A stretch of DNA of 64,000 nt from Diphasiastrum complanatum (GCA_029204225.1 CM055095.1:15096049-15160048), one strand, 5' to 3'. Numbered from the stretch's first letter, positions 13,160-23,298 are shown. Made by a program: numbers and translations. Notes: generated by a model not told the origin, from the letters alone.

Positions 13160-16100
13160 GCCAACTGGAGAAATGAGGCACGAATTGGCCCTCGCTGTAA
13201 ATCCGACTGGAACCAATTCGAGTCGCCAGCCGATTAAAAATCAGCCGGTTCCGATTCAATTCAGAATCGCCAATTCGTTGCCCTTGAATCGACGATTCGT
13301 GAAACTGCTCTTTTTAAAATCCTTCCACATGATACCTATATTGGCAGCTTTTGAGAAAAATAAACAAAAAGCATTTGGGATCCGGAAAACCCTAACAGGA
13401 ATTCCCATATTGTGTTCCGGATCGTGATCTGGAACGCATTCCAAATCACGATCCAGAATGCGTACTGCATCTATGATTTGTATATATTCAAGTCTATAAA
13501 AAAGATAATAGTTTCCAGATAAACCGCACAATTTTTACACCTGCTTTTTTGTTGGAGCTTGAAACAAAGATCACCTAGAAATCGGGTAGGTTATTGAAAA
13601 GAAAGTGAAGCCAAGAACAAACATAGTTGATTTCAAAAATCTTAGTACACATTTTCTTCTTGGAATCAACAACCTTTTGATTTAACAAACTCAAAACGCA
13701 TAAAGAAATTTCAACTTTAAGGCTTTCCATCAATTTTCCATAGCTTAATGTCAGAAACTAGCTCTTCCAAACAAAACATCAAATCATGAGAAATCATTGA
13801 AGATTTTAGCTTCTCATTCTGTTATAAAAGCATGGACTAAAAATTACTTTGATATACTAAATAAACTGAAAATAATCTTCGCTAAAGCCTTTAGCAGGTA
13901 TGCTAAAGTTGAGAGTTGATGACAGATGATGGTGTTCCTTTGAACATTCAATTTCTTAAAAGAAAGGAAAAAGAGAGCTACAAAGATTCAACACTAACTA
14001 AGTGGCCTAAAGAAGGATCACAAAATTTAAAATGTAAAGAATCATCACAACAATGAGACTTACTAAAAATAGACAGTCTTACAACCTATCTCACATAGTT
14101 GATGGCTCTTTTTGCCCAAGTCTTGACAAACTGGTTCCAAGCGATGCGAGCTGTAACATCAGTAAGCACTGGAGCATGCTGGCGTCGTCGATGAGTATGA
14201 GCATATGTAGTGCGTCTCTGTCTAGGAGGCCCGGTAGGACGTGTAACTCTCATGGTCGCCTGAGGCTGGGTGGTGCGACGTCTTTGCGTCCTGGGTCTGG
14301 AATGTCGTCGCAATCGCTGTCAGTCGTGTCTGCATCAGAATGCAATCTCCTGTGTGAGAAGAAGGATGTAATCTGGGACTGTGTGTCTGGGTAAGTATGC
14401 CGAACTGCCTGACATAGGTCCTGTCGTAAGAGGGACATCTCACGTAGCATAAGTGCCACACAACGGGGGTCCTCGTATGAGATAAGGGACCGCAGTGTAA
14501 CATGTGTCTGACGGAAAAGGCAATGACATCGCCCTCTGAAGGAATGTGTGGCATGTGCTTTCTACTTTTGAGATAGATTGTTGAAAGATTGGAAATGTGA
14601 CATATCAATGTGTTTGAAACTTGAAAGATGGGGAAAATAGAGTTGTGAAGGCTAGAAATAAAATCCAAAAAAAAAACCCTAAAATCGTTGTGAAGGCTAG
14701 AAATAAAATCCCAGAGTTGTCGATTCTTTCCCTTTCCAAACCCTTTTCGAAAAGGCATTTCGAAAAGGTCGATGGAACATTGTGTTGTTCGCTTCTTGAT
14801 ACAACAAGATCGCCAATGCCCTTGTAGCAAATTGTTAAAACAATAATTTTAATCGCTCAAGGACAGCAAATACAATGGAAGACTTAGGTGATATCTACTC
14901 ACCTGCAGCCAGCCCTTTACTCATTAATCTTAGCTTCATGTTGCAGTAATTACAACAACTCCAAGAACTTGTGACAAAGGACTGGAATTAGGGGAAAAGA
15001 GCTTCAAGTACGGATACAAGATGAATCAAAAACACTAAAAATCGTGCATTTAGGAGCCTCAAAAACAAACCAAGCAGCAACACCTAGTGGGGGAAAAGTT
15101 AAGAGGAGAAAAACGCAACATGGTCAGATGTGGTAAAGGGTAACATTTCCTACGAATTATATTATATTGGTACATTGGCCCATGTGCCATGCGTAGGTTT
15201 AGAAATACCACACAATTTAAGGTTCATATTGAAGGGGTGGAAACAGGGGAGCATTTTATCTTCCATTGTCCACTATATTATTAGATCAAAGGTAGCCTAT
15301 TCAAAATTCAGCCTATCAAACTACACACCTTGATAAAGTATGACCATCAGAGATGTGTTGCCCTAATGGTACGTAAGATCACTGAGATGTTCCAAATACG
15401 AGTGGCTATAGTTCAAATCCCTTGCACGCCACAAAAACAGATCACTTCACTTTTTTCTAGAAGGAGAGTCTACAGAGATGCAGAGGTAGATTTGGACACC
15501 GTGCTGGGAATCAACGGTCCCACCTCAACGTGTTATTCTTTACGTCGCCCTAGACACATCGTACCAGTTTCAATATCAACAACGTCCCCTATGGTTATTA
15601 CAGCCAAGCAATGAGAGATAGAGAAACTACATATACATATACTCACTTGTCCCAAAATATAATTTAGTTTTTTCAATTGAGTTAAAAATATAGTTATCCT
15701 CATTACACAATCTTTTTTTTGTAGTACAATGTATAGTTAGCCGATCATTCACTTTATTTTGGATTTTACGACATGTGGTTTACAATCATAGTACTTTACA
15801 ATGTTGGAGACATTACACTACATTCACACTCCCACAACATTTCATTCACACTTAAAATGTACTCGATAGTCTAACATACGTGAAGGATATTGTTGCCATT
15901 TTACTTCATATGTTTGAAGTGGATTAAATCATACAAAGAACGTCATTCCTCTGAAAATATGGTTTCAGCTTTGTGCCTGGCTTGTTTTATATAGAGGGCC
16001 GTAAAATGAAATGTGAAGTAGATTATCATTTGTGAAAATGACATGTGACACATTATGAAATCTTGGAGTCCATAAAACTTTTCAAAAGCAGTTTACAGTC

Positions 16101-17297
16101 AATATAATGTCCATAAAGAATTTGGGGCAGCACATCACACCTCGTACTATTCAAAATCTATGGGCCATAAAAAATATTTCAGCAGCAAAGTAAAATGCGA
16201 ACACGATCCTTTACGCTGGGGAGAAGTCTTTTTTATGACCTTTACACCAGGTGCAACAGCCTCGCCATGATTTTATGGCCGTTTTATCGGCTGCAAAGGT
16301 CACAGAAAAGACTATTCTCCTCAATATATCAAGGTACTTTGCAAACCGCAACAAAGCTTTCTTTCTCTCTCTTCAAATTATGGATATGAGGCCTCCAGCC
16401 TAGTCTTAGTGCTAAACGTGATAAAGGAAACTCTTAAGTTAAAATAGAAGATGCCAAAAAGGACAAATTCCAAATCTAATAATATGCATATCATCGTTAA
16501 GACATGGATGTAGAGCAGACCCAATAGGTTATTCTAGAAGTCAAGCGTTCCCTCAATCACTTTTCAGTCTTTTTTCCATGAGCTCTCCATTAGATATGAC
16601 TCGACAGTCTCATATTAGAAACAAGTAACACTTTGATCAGCAAGGGGTCAATCAGGTATCACATGCGGAAAGTAGAAACATGGTGCCGAAATACATAGCA
16701 AAAGACATATCATATTTGAACCGATATAACTGTGGAAGGATGGAACTAGGGGTAATCCATAGCGTCCCTATCCTCTCATTGTAACCCGGAATATATATTG
16801 TGGAAATAATTCTAACTTCTTCTTATTACGTTACTTTTGCCTTCCGAGTCCCAATCTATGCTCTTTACTTGTTCTTCTGGAAAAACATTAACTGGTTCGA
16901 TGTGTTATCTAACTTCTTGTTATATGGGGAAGATTTGTTAACACGCTACTAGGTCCTCATAATATATCAGAAGGCAATCATAGCCTGGCCATAATTTTTT
17001 CAGCTAACTTGCAATGTGGTGAGTCCTAGCCATCACGGTTAGATCAGAATTCAGAGATGCCGATGCAACGAAGACTGAGTTATAAGCGCGCCAATTTTTT
17101 CGCTGGATATTCTTGACCGAAACAAAGCATTAACGGTTTAGACGAAATACAAACACCTGGCGCTCACGGACCAGACTTACACAAAACCTGATATCTTGTT
17201 AGATGCCAAAATACGAAAATATGGGAGGGAGAAACAGCGGCCACTAACATGGAAACTGTAGCTCTCCAGGCTGAACGCTGAGCATCTCGCTAGGCAT
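2081..17297 (-). CDS. VAP27: VAP27-like MSP-domain protein (VAMP-associated protein family), 5' four coding exons
   Basis: VAP proteins sit in the ER membrane and bind FFAT-motif partners through an N-terminal MSP domain, for example at ER-plasma membrane contacts. I read coding exons at 17,249-17,297, 2,769-2,839, 2,400-2,481 and 2,081-2,196. Together they give 318 nt (106 codons) in one open frame. Exon 1 starts [16 protein letters not shown] and is followed by donor GTTAGT. Exon 2 encodes [20 protein letters not shown]. Exon 3 contains the family signature [14 protein letters not shown]. Exon 4 encodes [18 protein letters not shown]. Every junction has GT-AG ends and the split codons F (T|TT) and V (G|TG) rejoin in frame. 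Intron 1 is about 14.4 kb and full of transposons. The C-terminal exons are off the left edge, so the entry is partial. No frameshift or stop is visible, so the gene may be active. Confidence 0.88.
3293..4430 (+). pseudogene. Gypsy element G gag relic
   Basis: The reading starts [11 protein letters not shown], with an acidic, coiled-coil-like N-terminal part ([20 protein letters not shown]), and stops at TGA 3,681. The same frame then continues through a typical gypsy capsid ([40 protein letters not shown]) to a TAG at about 4,218. A basic stretch and a zinc knuckle follow, CFIC at about 4,390 then HNKSQC, broken by a frameshift. Two in-frame stops and one frameshift make this non-functional. 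Confidence 0.75.
4684..5058 (+). pseudogene. Gypsy element G aspartic protease relic
   Basis: The 124-residue frame begins [19 protein letters not shown]. The DDGATHNF segment corresponds to the retropepsin active-site D-S/T-G-A block. VILGREWL near residue 75 is the conserved flap/hydrophobic end block. It lies between the zinc knuckle and the reverse transcriptase, the usual gypsy order. It closes at a stop before the RT frame and is part of a broken polyprotein. Confidence 0.7.
5207..6315 (+). pseudogene. Gypsy element G reverse transcriptase and 5' half of RNase H
   Basis: The frame contains [54 protein letters not shown] and [14 protein letters not shown] frameshift near 5,640 moves the reading into the next frame ([15 protein letters not shown]). 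The catalytic YLDD box is at about 5,778 ([10 protein letters not shown]). The connection domain and the start of RNase H follow ([21 protein letters not shown]). The frame is cut at 6,315 by the hAT element; the missing RNase H part resumes at 11,634. The truncated frame cannot make a working enzyme. Confidence 0.85.
6308..6315. repeat. 8-bp target-site duplication, left copy (gttgtttg)
   Basis: The sequence gttgtttg occurs just before the hAT terminus at 6,316 and again just after its other end (11,626-11,633). If one copy and the element are ignored, the gypsy RNase H frame runs on without loss. An 8-bp duplication is diagnostic of the hAT superfamily. Confidence 0.92.
7159..10954 (-). pseudogene. 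hAT transposase (BED finger, DUF659, hATC dimerisation), frameshifted
   Basis: Exons read on the minus strand are as follows. At 10,954-10,703 is a BED finger ([11 protein letters not shown] with later H and C). At 10,509-10,074 is an N-terminal region with [20 protein letters not shown]. At 9,916-9,715 is [11 protein letters not shown], a catalytic Asp block. At 9,456-9,204 are VTDNASN and CAAHCLDL. At 9,020 to about 8,714 is [15 protein letters not shown]. At about 8,570-8,370 is [15 protein letters not shown]. At about 8,150-7,920 is the dimerisation block [17 protein letters not shown]. At 7,389-7,159 is an acidic tail. Splice sites agree in phase (for example R|FE and Q|VV). Single-base frame breaks near 9,232 and between 8,440 and 8,400 suggest this copy is inactive. 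Confidence 0.82.
11140..11461. repeat. CA-rich tract, then (TC)n and (CG)n microsatellites inside the hAT
   Basis: CA-rich sequence covers about 11,140-11,375. It is followed by an uninterrupted TC run (11,385-11,446) and a CG run to 11,461. ORFs that read as HTHT or SLSL here are artefacts of the repeats. Confidence 0.95.
11626..11769 (+). pseudogene. Gypsy element G RNase H, remainder
   Basis: After the right target duplication the gypsy frame resumes with [20 protein letters not shown] and [20 protein letters not shown], the 3' half of RNase H. It ends at WAEL/TAG, where LINE-type sequence ([15 protein letters not shown]) takes over. No integrase follows. Confidence 0.85.
11770..12440 (+). 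pseudogene. LINE fragment 1: ORF1 C-terminal domain fused in frame to an endonuclease start
   Basis: [20 protein letters not shown], then [13 protein letters not shown] and [16 protein letters not shown], resemble the RRM/CTD part of L1-type ORF1 proteins. In the same frame follow [21 protein letters not shown] and [11 protein letters not shown], the start of an apurinic-type endonuclease (EEP) domain. The fragment ends after KSDPFAYYL, well before any RT. It abuts the gypsy relic on its left and a second ORF1-type fragment on its right. Confidence 0.7.
12441..13067 (+). pseudogene. LINE fragment 2: second ORF1-type domain and LINE-like 3' end
   Basis: The frame [20 protein letters not shown] ... 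[18 protein letters not shown] ... [20 protein letters not shown] aligns block by block with fragment 1 but is clearly divergent. It closes with a stop after ETEK at 12,884. About 180 bp of sequence then ends in aataaag followed directly by a long CT run, as in LINE copies with a simple-repeat tail. No ORF2 lies between the stop and the tail, so it has been deleted. Confidence 0.65.
13068..13157. repeat. (CT)n microsatellite, 90 bp
   Basis: Uninterrupted CT repeat right after aataaag at the LINE-like 3' end. It may be the original tail. Confidence 0.97.
13158..14049. other. Unassigned intronic sequence
   Basis: I see no convincing ORF. The part near 13,180-13,470 has imperfect internal repeats (ccgattaaaaatcagccgg; two gatc-centred copies of tgatctggaacgcattc / cgatccagaatgcg). 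These could be the edge of an unrecognised element. Confidence 0.4.
14086..14500 (-). pseudogene. Unknown ORF family, copy 1 (minus strand)
   Basis: Overlapping minus-strand frames contain [40 protein letters not shown] and SLRRP. The same blocks occur in a plus-strand frame at about 15,350-15,550 ([40 protein letters not shown]). Two divergent copies of one peptide show a repeated, once-coding sequence. I do not recognise the family; transposon-associated is likely. Confidence 0.4.
15346..15611 (+). pseudogene. Unknown ORF family, copy 2 (plus strand, inverted relative to copy 1)
   Basis: This is a 94-residue frame (15,330-15,614) whose central blocks match the minus-strand frame near 14,250-14,459 with the same order and spacing: an amphipathic segment, QITS(L/F)FS(R/H)RR, an acidic stretch, SLRRP. 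The function is unknown. The two copies face each other about 0.9 kb apart. Confidence 0.4.
15615..17240. other. Unassigned intronic sequence
   Basis: I found no coding signal, repeat pair or TE terminus that I could support here. It is the gene-proximal end of VAP27 intron 1. Confidence 0.4.
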
Positions 17298-18130
17298 GGT
17301 CGAAATCTGTGTGGTGCTTACGCAAACCTTCACACAACGTCTTCCCGCTCGGATAGATCTAGCTTTCGTATTTCCAGAATTACATTTACTGACGAAAATC
17401 AAGAAATCCTTGAAACATCACTCCATCTTGCCCCAGCCAAACAGCGGCCACCTTGATTGGCCCCGAAAGCAACCTTCCAACCTTATTTTCAATGAACCGA
17501 GACCTCTGCAAAAGTAACCGCCCTCAATCTGATCAAACTTTGCAAAAAGCTTCCAGACTTGCACAGACACTTAAGAAGCGACGATGAGGCTGGAAAGCTA
17601 CACACGGAAGCCTGCAGCATATGGTTGAGGGTGCAGAGACGATCCAGGACAGAGTTATTATCGTACGAGATCTCCACGGATCTAGAATCTGCACGACAAA
17701 ACAGAAACGATGCAAAAACAGACGAGGAAGCCGATGAAGAAGAAGCAGAAGAAAAGAAAACGAAAAAGAAAATGGAAAGGAATCTCTGTGCGAGAGAAAT
17801 GAACGAGCCTTCGAGCGGCACGAGGTATTCTGAGTTCAAACACTTGGATTCGTGCCACGTGCCAGACTGGCCACTTGGACTCTTTACGATCCTCGATTAT
17901 TTAACGGGACAAAATCTGGACGTCTACGACAGGATCCAACGGTCAATGCCCTCAAATCGGTCCGTGTCATGAAAAAAAGCCTCAAGACAGGGAGGATGCC
18001 ACGTAGCCTTTTAGGGCATCTCAAAAGCCCTAATATCTGGGAGCTGGTAAATCTACTAGCGCTTCCACAAACGACACGTGTCTACCTTATATCTCACCTC
18101 ACTACCTAATAATATGGGGTCTTTATAAAG
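17298..18130 (-). promoter_or_regulatory. 5' leader and putative core promoter of the VAP27-like gene
   Basis: Upstream of the ATG at 17,295-17,297 (minus strand) is a pyrimidine-rich leader, densest at about 17,720-17,800, which is typical of plant 5' UTRs. A TATA-like ctttataaag lies at 18,121-18,130. If it is used, the leader is about 0.8 kb and may contain an intron, since tttgcag occurs near 17,515. A minus-strand ORF at 17,489-17,839 is probably leader sequence, not a protein. Confidence 0.4.
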
Positions 18131-18730
18131 CAAAGGAAAAGTGATATGTTTCGCCAGTGGTTAGAGACCCCTAAATTAGGGTTGCAGAACTGACCCTATT
18201 TTCTTGAAAAGTAAGGATTAAATTAGGGTGCCAGAGAAAGAGATACGTGGTTAGGTGAAGCTGGCAACTAGGGTTCAAAGTTCAAACCCTAAACCAGCGA
18301 AACCTCGGACTGGGGTTAGGTGAATCTGACTCAACCCTGCCAGCCTGGACTCCGGACACAGGGACGCGTGTTCGTCAGTGACGGGTGCACATTGCTCAGA
18401 GGGGGCCCCTCTAAGATCCGTCACATACATTCAGCACTCGAACTTTCACACTTGACCAGTTGGATGCTCGCCACGCGTCAGCGAAACCTAGAGTCTCCAC
18501 GAATGATACGTGGCAGAAATCCAATGCATATTTACAAAATCCAACGGTTCCAGGATTTAAAGGTTATCGTGCCTGCCTGGACGTGCTTCGGACGAATTTA
18601 ATAGATTTCAGGTTTCCAAGACCGTCAAATTTGAAGGACATAAATTTCTGACAAATTTCATTCTGGAATCTGGATGGAACGTGAAAAGAAAGTTCTACTA
18701 GTTGATGTAAACTTTAGTTGCACGTGACGT
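17850..18730. promoter_or_regulatory. Cluster of ACGT-core (G-box/ABRE-like) elements
   Basis: CACGTG occurs at 17,856-17,861, 18,075-18,080 (within gacacgtgtc) and 18,721-18,726. Further ACGT cores occur near 17,999, 18,244, 18,505 and 18,570. In plants such sites bind bZIP and bHLH factors. Their position upstream of VAP27 exon 1 suggests promoter function; this is inference. Confidence 0.4.
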
Positions 18731-19038
18731 GAGACATTTAAACTAAACTTTTCCATTGAGACACCATAGAAAATGCTTTTTACTCGGCTTTTGGTGCTTT
18801 AAGGGAACCTCTTTTGAGTATTCTCAAAAAAAAACTTGCATTTTTTAAAGGTTTCTGAGTTTTTTGAAGACTATTACTCATAAAAGGGTTCATATGCACA
18901 GTATAAAAAATTGTCAAATATTTTATGATATCGATTCTTGAAAAAACATGGTGGTTCCATTCATATACTTTGCTGATTTTCTCGAGCATTGCTTGGCTTT
19001 AACAAGTGTCGTTCTAGCCTGCAAGGAATGCCTCAAGT

Positions 19039-19253
19039 CAGTGTTCGGGAAAGCCGGCATTCTTAAGGAATGGAACCGGCATCTTTTCCCAAAAATTGAC
19101 AACTACAAAATTTTACAGGATTTTTTACATGATAAATTTGAGATTTTATAGGGGAAAACCGGAAAGTAGAAGCATATCCCCTGGTAGTAGCCGGAATACT
19201 CCTTAAGATATCGGATTTTTGAGGGAAACCTCAAAAAAGTCTCCCGAACACTG
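19039..19253. mobile_element. hAT-type MITE, 215 bp
   Basis: The sequence starts cagtgttcggga and ends with its reverse complement tcccgaacactg. It is flanked by perfect 8-bp direct repeats cctcaagt at 19,031-19,038 and 19,254-19,261. The interior has inverted-repeat segments (gccggcattcttaaggaa against ccttaag...) and no coding capacity. Its terminal CAGTGTT matches the right end of the large hAT at 6,316-11,625. Confidence 0.9.
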
Positions 19254-19261
19254 CCTCAAGT

Positions 19262-20450
19262 GTCAATGAGCCTACTCGCCCTCCTACAATCGGTGCTTTG
19301 TTGCTTAGAACTTTCCTTTTGGAGATCCAATTCATCACACAAAATGAGCACTTTCTTTTTGGAGTTAGACTCCAAGTCACCATACAAAAGATGACATACA
19401 AGATAGAGAAAAAGGAGTCAAGCTTACTATCTTGAGTGTGATGCTTAAAAAGTCATCATTTGTCAAGGTCACCATATTCAATTGGGTTACATGTAAGAGA
19501 AAAGCTCGTCCCCCATTCACGTAGGGCTTGACTAAGCCCAGTCAAGCCCAATGAGTTGTTGACATCTAGAAGCCGCGTTCTTCTTGTTTGGACTTAATCT
19601 TATATGTGATGTTTGATAAAAATGTACCCAACAAATACCAGTATTATTGATTAGAAATGAAACATTACGAAAACAAATATAAAATTCATCAATGCAAGAG
19701 GAGGGGGAAATTTCAACGCATTATGAAACTCCCTTTTATTTTCACAGTCTCTTATGAAACTCCTCTTATGGTGTGAGTACTATTCACTTTTCATTGGATG
19801 TGAGATAAGGGAATTTATTTGTTAGCAGCCTATCACTTTGTACTACTTTGACGGAATACCTTAGTTGCCTAGTGATAATCAATTTTTATTTGTAAGGTTT
19901 TGGAAATTAAGAGGGGGGGGGGGGGGGATATGCATACAATTCGTGCTCCAGGTAAGATATTTAATAACTAGACTGTCCTTGAATGATTTAAGAGGTTTTA
20001 GCAACTTGATGATATTCAATATTCAATACTTTAATCAGTATAGGAGGCATTGGCCTTGTCTATTTAAGTGATAAACTATTGAAATTATGGTATTTCATAT
20101 TCGAGGATGATTTTATCGAGCTCAAAACTTCAACCATGTTCAAATTGCATTGCCTGGTTCAGGTAGAAAGAAATATACCTTGAAATAGAAAGATAAAGAA
20201 AGCTCTGAGAGAAGCTCAAGAAAGAGAGTATTGGGCCGAGGAGAGACACATTTTGAATTAAAACATTTCAAACTAATTTGAGTATAGATATTTTCTATAA
20301 TGTTACAAAAAACTTCAGATCTAGATATAGAGTTGTTTTAGCAATTATTTTTCAATTGGAACATGACTAGATCTTAAAAAGGCTAAATTTGAGTTGTTTG
20401 TCTAAATGTTGTGAATATTTGAAAATTTATCATACATCTGAGAATCGTAA
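19262..20450. other. Unassigned AT-rich sequence
   Basis: No gene was found. A G run occurs at 19,912-19,927. No TE termini were recognised. Confidence 0.4.
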
Positions 20451-20454
20451 AACT

Positions 20455-20970
20455 TAAACTTTATTTTCGCTATGTATTTGGTAACTCAATTTAATGGGAG
20501 ATTGATTAGAAAGTCTAGAATCGGGAGTGGAGTAAGGCAAGGATGTCCTTTTTATGTTATTGTCTTATGTTCTTAGCCTCTAATATATAGAATATCTTGA
20601 GAATTCTGCTTAGTTTTTTTACATGCCTGGCCTAAGGACTTGGGAAAAATCATAAGCCTTAAATGTGAGCCATATGAAAAGTCCAAATTGGAATAATTTT
20701 TAACTTAATTGGGTCTTTGTGGCCAAAATTACCAAAAATGTAGGTGTCTATGTAAGAGTATCTAATTATCATAGATTTGATTTAATCTTTGAGAAATTTC
20801 AAACATTTTGCTTCCTCTAAGCTAGTTTTCCATTTTGTCAATTTGGATTGGTGCCAAAGTCACTTTGGGAATTTTTTTATGATTATGATAATATTTTTGA
20901 GGAAATAAAATTGTTTGTGTAAATTCAAAAGTTTGCGCACACCCATTGAGAACATAAATTTAGATCTTGA
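20455..20970 (+). pseudogene. LINE reverse-transcriptase relic
   Basis: NGRLIRKSRIGSGVRQGCPF is the RT motif block before the catalytic region of non-LTR elements. Downstream, in shifted frames, GVYVRVSNYHRFDLIFEKFQ and PKSLWEFFYDYDNIFEEIKL match the typical C-terminal LINE region (LG-Y-G-NYH, LWYF, FE-I-KL). Many stops and indels show that it is old. The catalytic DD box is not visible, so the segment is internally deleted. Confidence 0.65.
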
Positions 20971-21523
20971 AGACCCTAAAGTCTAGTACAACAAATCTAA
21001 ACAATGAGCAACATTGGACATTGAATGTTGAAAAACTGATAGAGGTTGATAAAAAAATTTGAGGAAAGGGTCACAACAATGGATTTTGCACTTTGACGAC
21101 AAACAAATCAGTTTCACTCAAGATTGCCAAACTAGCATATAAGAAGAACAATCTTGGCAATGGCTACCGTAGTCTTTGATAACCATTCAACATGATAGAC
21201 CTAAAGCAAGTATATGACTAAAAACAAGTACATAAGACACCAACCAATAATATTTACCTCAAAAAACAAATGTAAAGTCGCTATACAATTTGAGTGTAAG
21301 CACCACTGTCAAGAAACTTGATTATCTGAATGTGCTCACTTTGTGAAAAACTTATAGATAAGCTCGAATCTGATATTTAGGATTTATCCACTTTCATTCA
21401 TGCCTAAACCTAACATCCTTAATTTAAATTGATAGCACCATTGACTTTTTGGTGACTCAACAAGACTATCTACCTACTAATTACTACATTCGATCCTTCT
21501 ATTTTGGGATAAAATGACTTTCT
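20971..21523. other. Unassigned sequence
   Basis: No ORF, repeat or TE end could be supported. Confidence 0.4.
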
Positions 21524-22222
21524 GTTGAGGGTATTTCTTGTAAATAAATAAATATAGCCGGAAGTAGAAAATAAGTTGTGAGGGCCGTGGCATCCTGCGT
21601 GCGTAAGCCCATAGCCCAATGAGCACTTGAAAAATATTGTATTCTAAATAAACTAGATTTGGGCCATGTAATCAAAATAATGTAAAAGGGTCCAAAGTTA
21701 AGTTAAACAAGTTTTGTTAAGTTCTAATTAATAGTCAAAGTCAATATGGTGGTAAGTGGGGTGTGCTTCCTTATGCACCTTAGATTGAAGCGTGTTTCTT
21801 TTGAAGGGTTAGGATTCCAATCCTCCCTCCCTTGAAGCAGCCAATAGAAACCAAGGAGCAAGGACCTCCTTAAAGATAAAAAGGCACCTCTTGTACTTCA
21901 TTTCACATGCTAATTGAGAGGAAGAGACTCTACCATTTTGAGTACTCAAGCATCCTCATGTGCTATTGCTTTTGTGTCCAATGCTCTTTTGCTTGAAGTT
22001 TTCTATTTCCCTTGGATTGTTATTTCATTGTTTATGATAGTTAAGGCTTTTCATTTGATGCTTGCAATAGCTAATGAGCACCTCCCTCTAATCTCTATTT
22101 GTCTCTTCCTTTCACCTCTACCAAGAATGTGGGAAAGGGTTAATGTTAGTTTGATGATAGAGTTAGTCTTTTTTGTAATGGATCTGTTGGAAGCTAGAGG
22201 AGGAGGTGTTTGGAGGTATACA
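21524..22222 (+). repeat. LTR-like repeat of outer element A, left copy
   Basis: From tgttgagggtatttc the sequence is nearly the same as 43,103-43,738 (shared blocks: gccggaagtagaaaataag, gagggccgtggcatcctg, catttcacatgctaattgag). The similarity stops after gatagagtta at about 22,165. A putative LTR end (tataca at 22,222) is followed by tggagacc, a possible primer-binding site. I did not find a matching target duplication. Confidence 0.6.
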
Positions 22223-22225
22223 TAG

Positions 22226-23298
22226 TGGAGACCTAAGACAGCCTCTAAAGGCTTGACATATCATCACACTCACCAAAAAACCTCAAAAAACCAAGAGATC
22301 TACAATTTTGGAGGGAAAAAGTGAGCAAAAAAACCATCAGAATTTATTTCTCTATATCTAGTGGATAAGAACTCGCACGACTGGCAATAGTCTGAGGACA
22401 CTATCCCAGCCCTGCATATAAGCCTACGAGAGTTACTTCCTAACATATTTTCAAAAAACTCAAAAAAGTCATAAAAATTCAAAAAATCATTGTAAAACCC
22501 AACAAAATCAAAACTGCTCAGTAGCCTTCACTAGACCTCCTGTAGCACACAAACGAGTCTGTGAGAGTTGCTTTGCAGAGAAAGACCTGCTATGAGAGTT
22601 CCCAAGTTCTAGAAGAACCAAAATGAAGTCATAACCCTTGCCTATAGTATCTTTTGCAGTTTTTGTGGCAACTAACTCTTGCAAGACCTCCTGTAGCTAG
22701 ATCTCATTGAGATAAGCTCACAAACGAATTTGCGAGAGTTCATCTTGTTCCAATGAACTGCAAAAAGGTTCCAAGTGCTAAAAAAAATGAAAAATCATGA
22801 ACCCTCGCCCAAGTAACTCTAGCAGCATGGTCCATTGAGTCCATAAAGTTATTTTCCATCAGTGATCAAGTCTACGAGAGTTAATATTTAGTATTGATAA
22901 ATCTATAAGCTAAAAAGTGACTAAAAACACTATCAGACATCAATAACTTACAAATCTTCAAAATTTCACCTTCTTCACTTATTACAGAGCTAGATCCATA
23001 CCATATCCAGCTTCAGTTAAGGGGGCAAGAGTTGCTTCCTAGTAGATCTCAAGATATTAGAGTTTTTGACTGCAAAACAGTACAAAGAACTCTCGCACAG
23101 ACAACCCTCACATGATTAACCTTTGTAGATAGGATTAGTAGAAATATTTGTCTCAGATCTGACTATTGTGAAAATCTCAAGCGAATCAGAGCAAGGATCA
23201 GAGAGAAATCAAGAAAAAACCGCCAGAAATGGGCTAAAATCACACTAATAGTCATCAAAACTGATCAGATCCTCACAGATCCAAATTGCTTTCTCTAA
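22226..23298. other. Probable leader of element A, with degenerate GAGAGTT-containing repeats
   Basis: The word (c/t)gagagtt(g/a/c) recurs about every 60-180 bp (near 22,430, 22,560, 22,600, 22,735 and 22,875), often after an acaaacgarttygcg-like block, with short words repeated between. No protein-coding frame was found. Confidence 0.35.

Larger units (their letters stand above)
2840..17248 (-). other. 14.4-kb intron 1 of the VAP27-like gene, filled with TEs
   Basis: The intron is bounded by donor GTTAGT just after 17,249 and the acceptor ending in aagcag just before exon 2 at 2,839. It contains a gypsy relic (about 3.3-6.3 and 11.6-11.8 kb), a hAT element (6.3-11.6 kb), LINE fragments (11.8-13.2 kb) and unassigned sequence (13.2-17.2 kb). 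The gypsy and LINE are in the opposite orientation to the gene; the hAT transposase has the same orientation. Confidence 0.75.

Noticed and set aside
13013-13427. ORFs with SLSLSL or RERERE
   Set aside because: They translate the (CT)n tract at 13,068-13,157.
17489-17839. 116-residue minus-strand ORF with serine-rich stretch
   Set aside because: It lies in the pyrimidine-rich leader of the VAP27-like gene and resembles no protein. The VAP27 start codon lies downstream.
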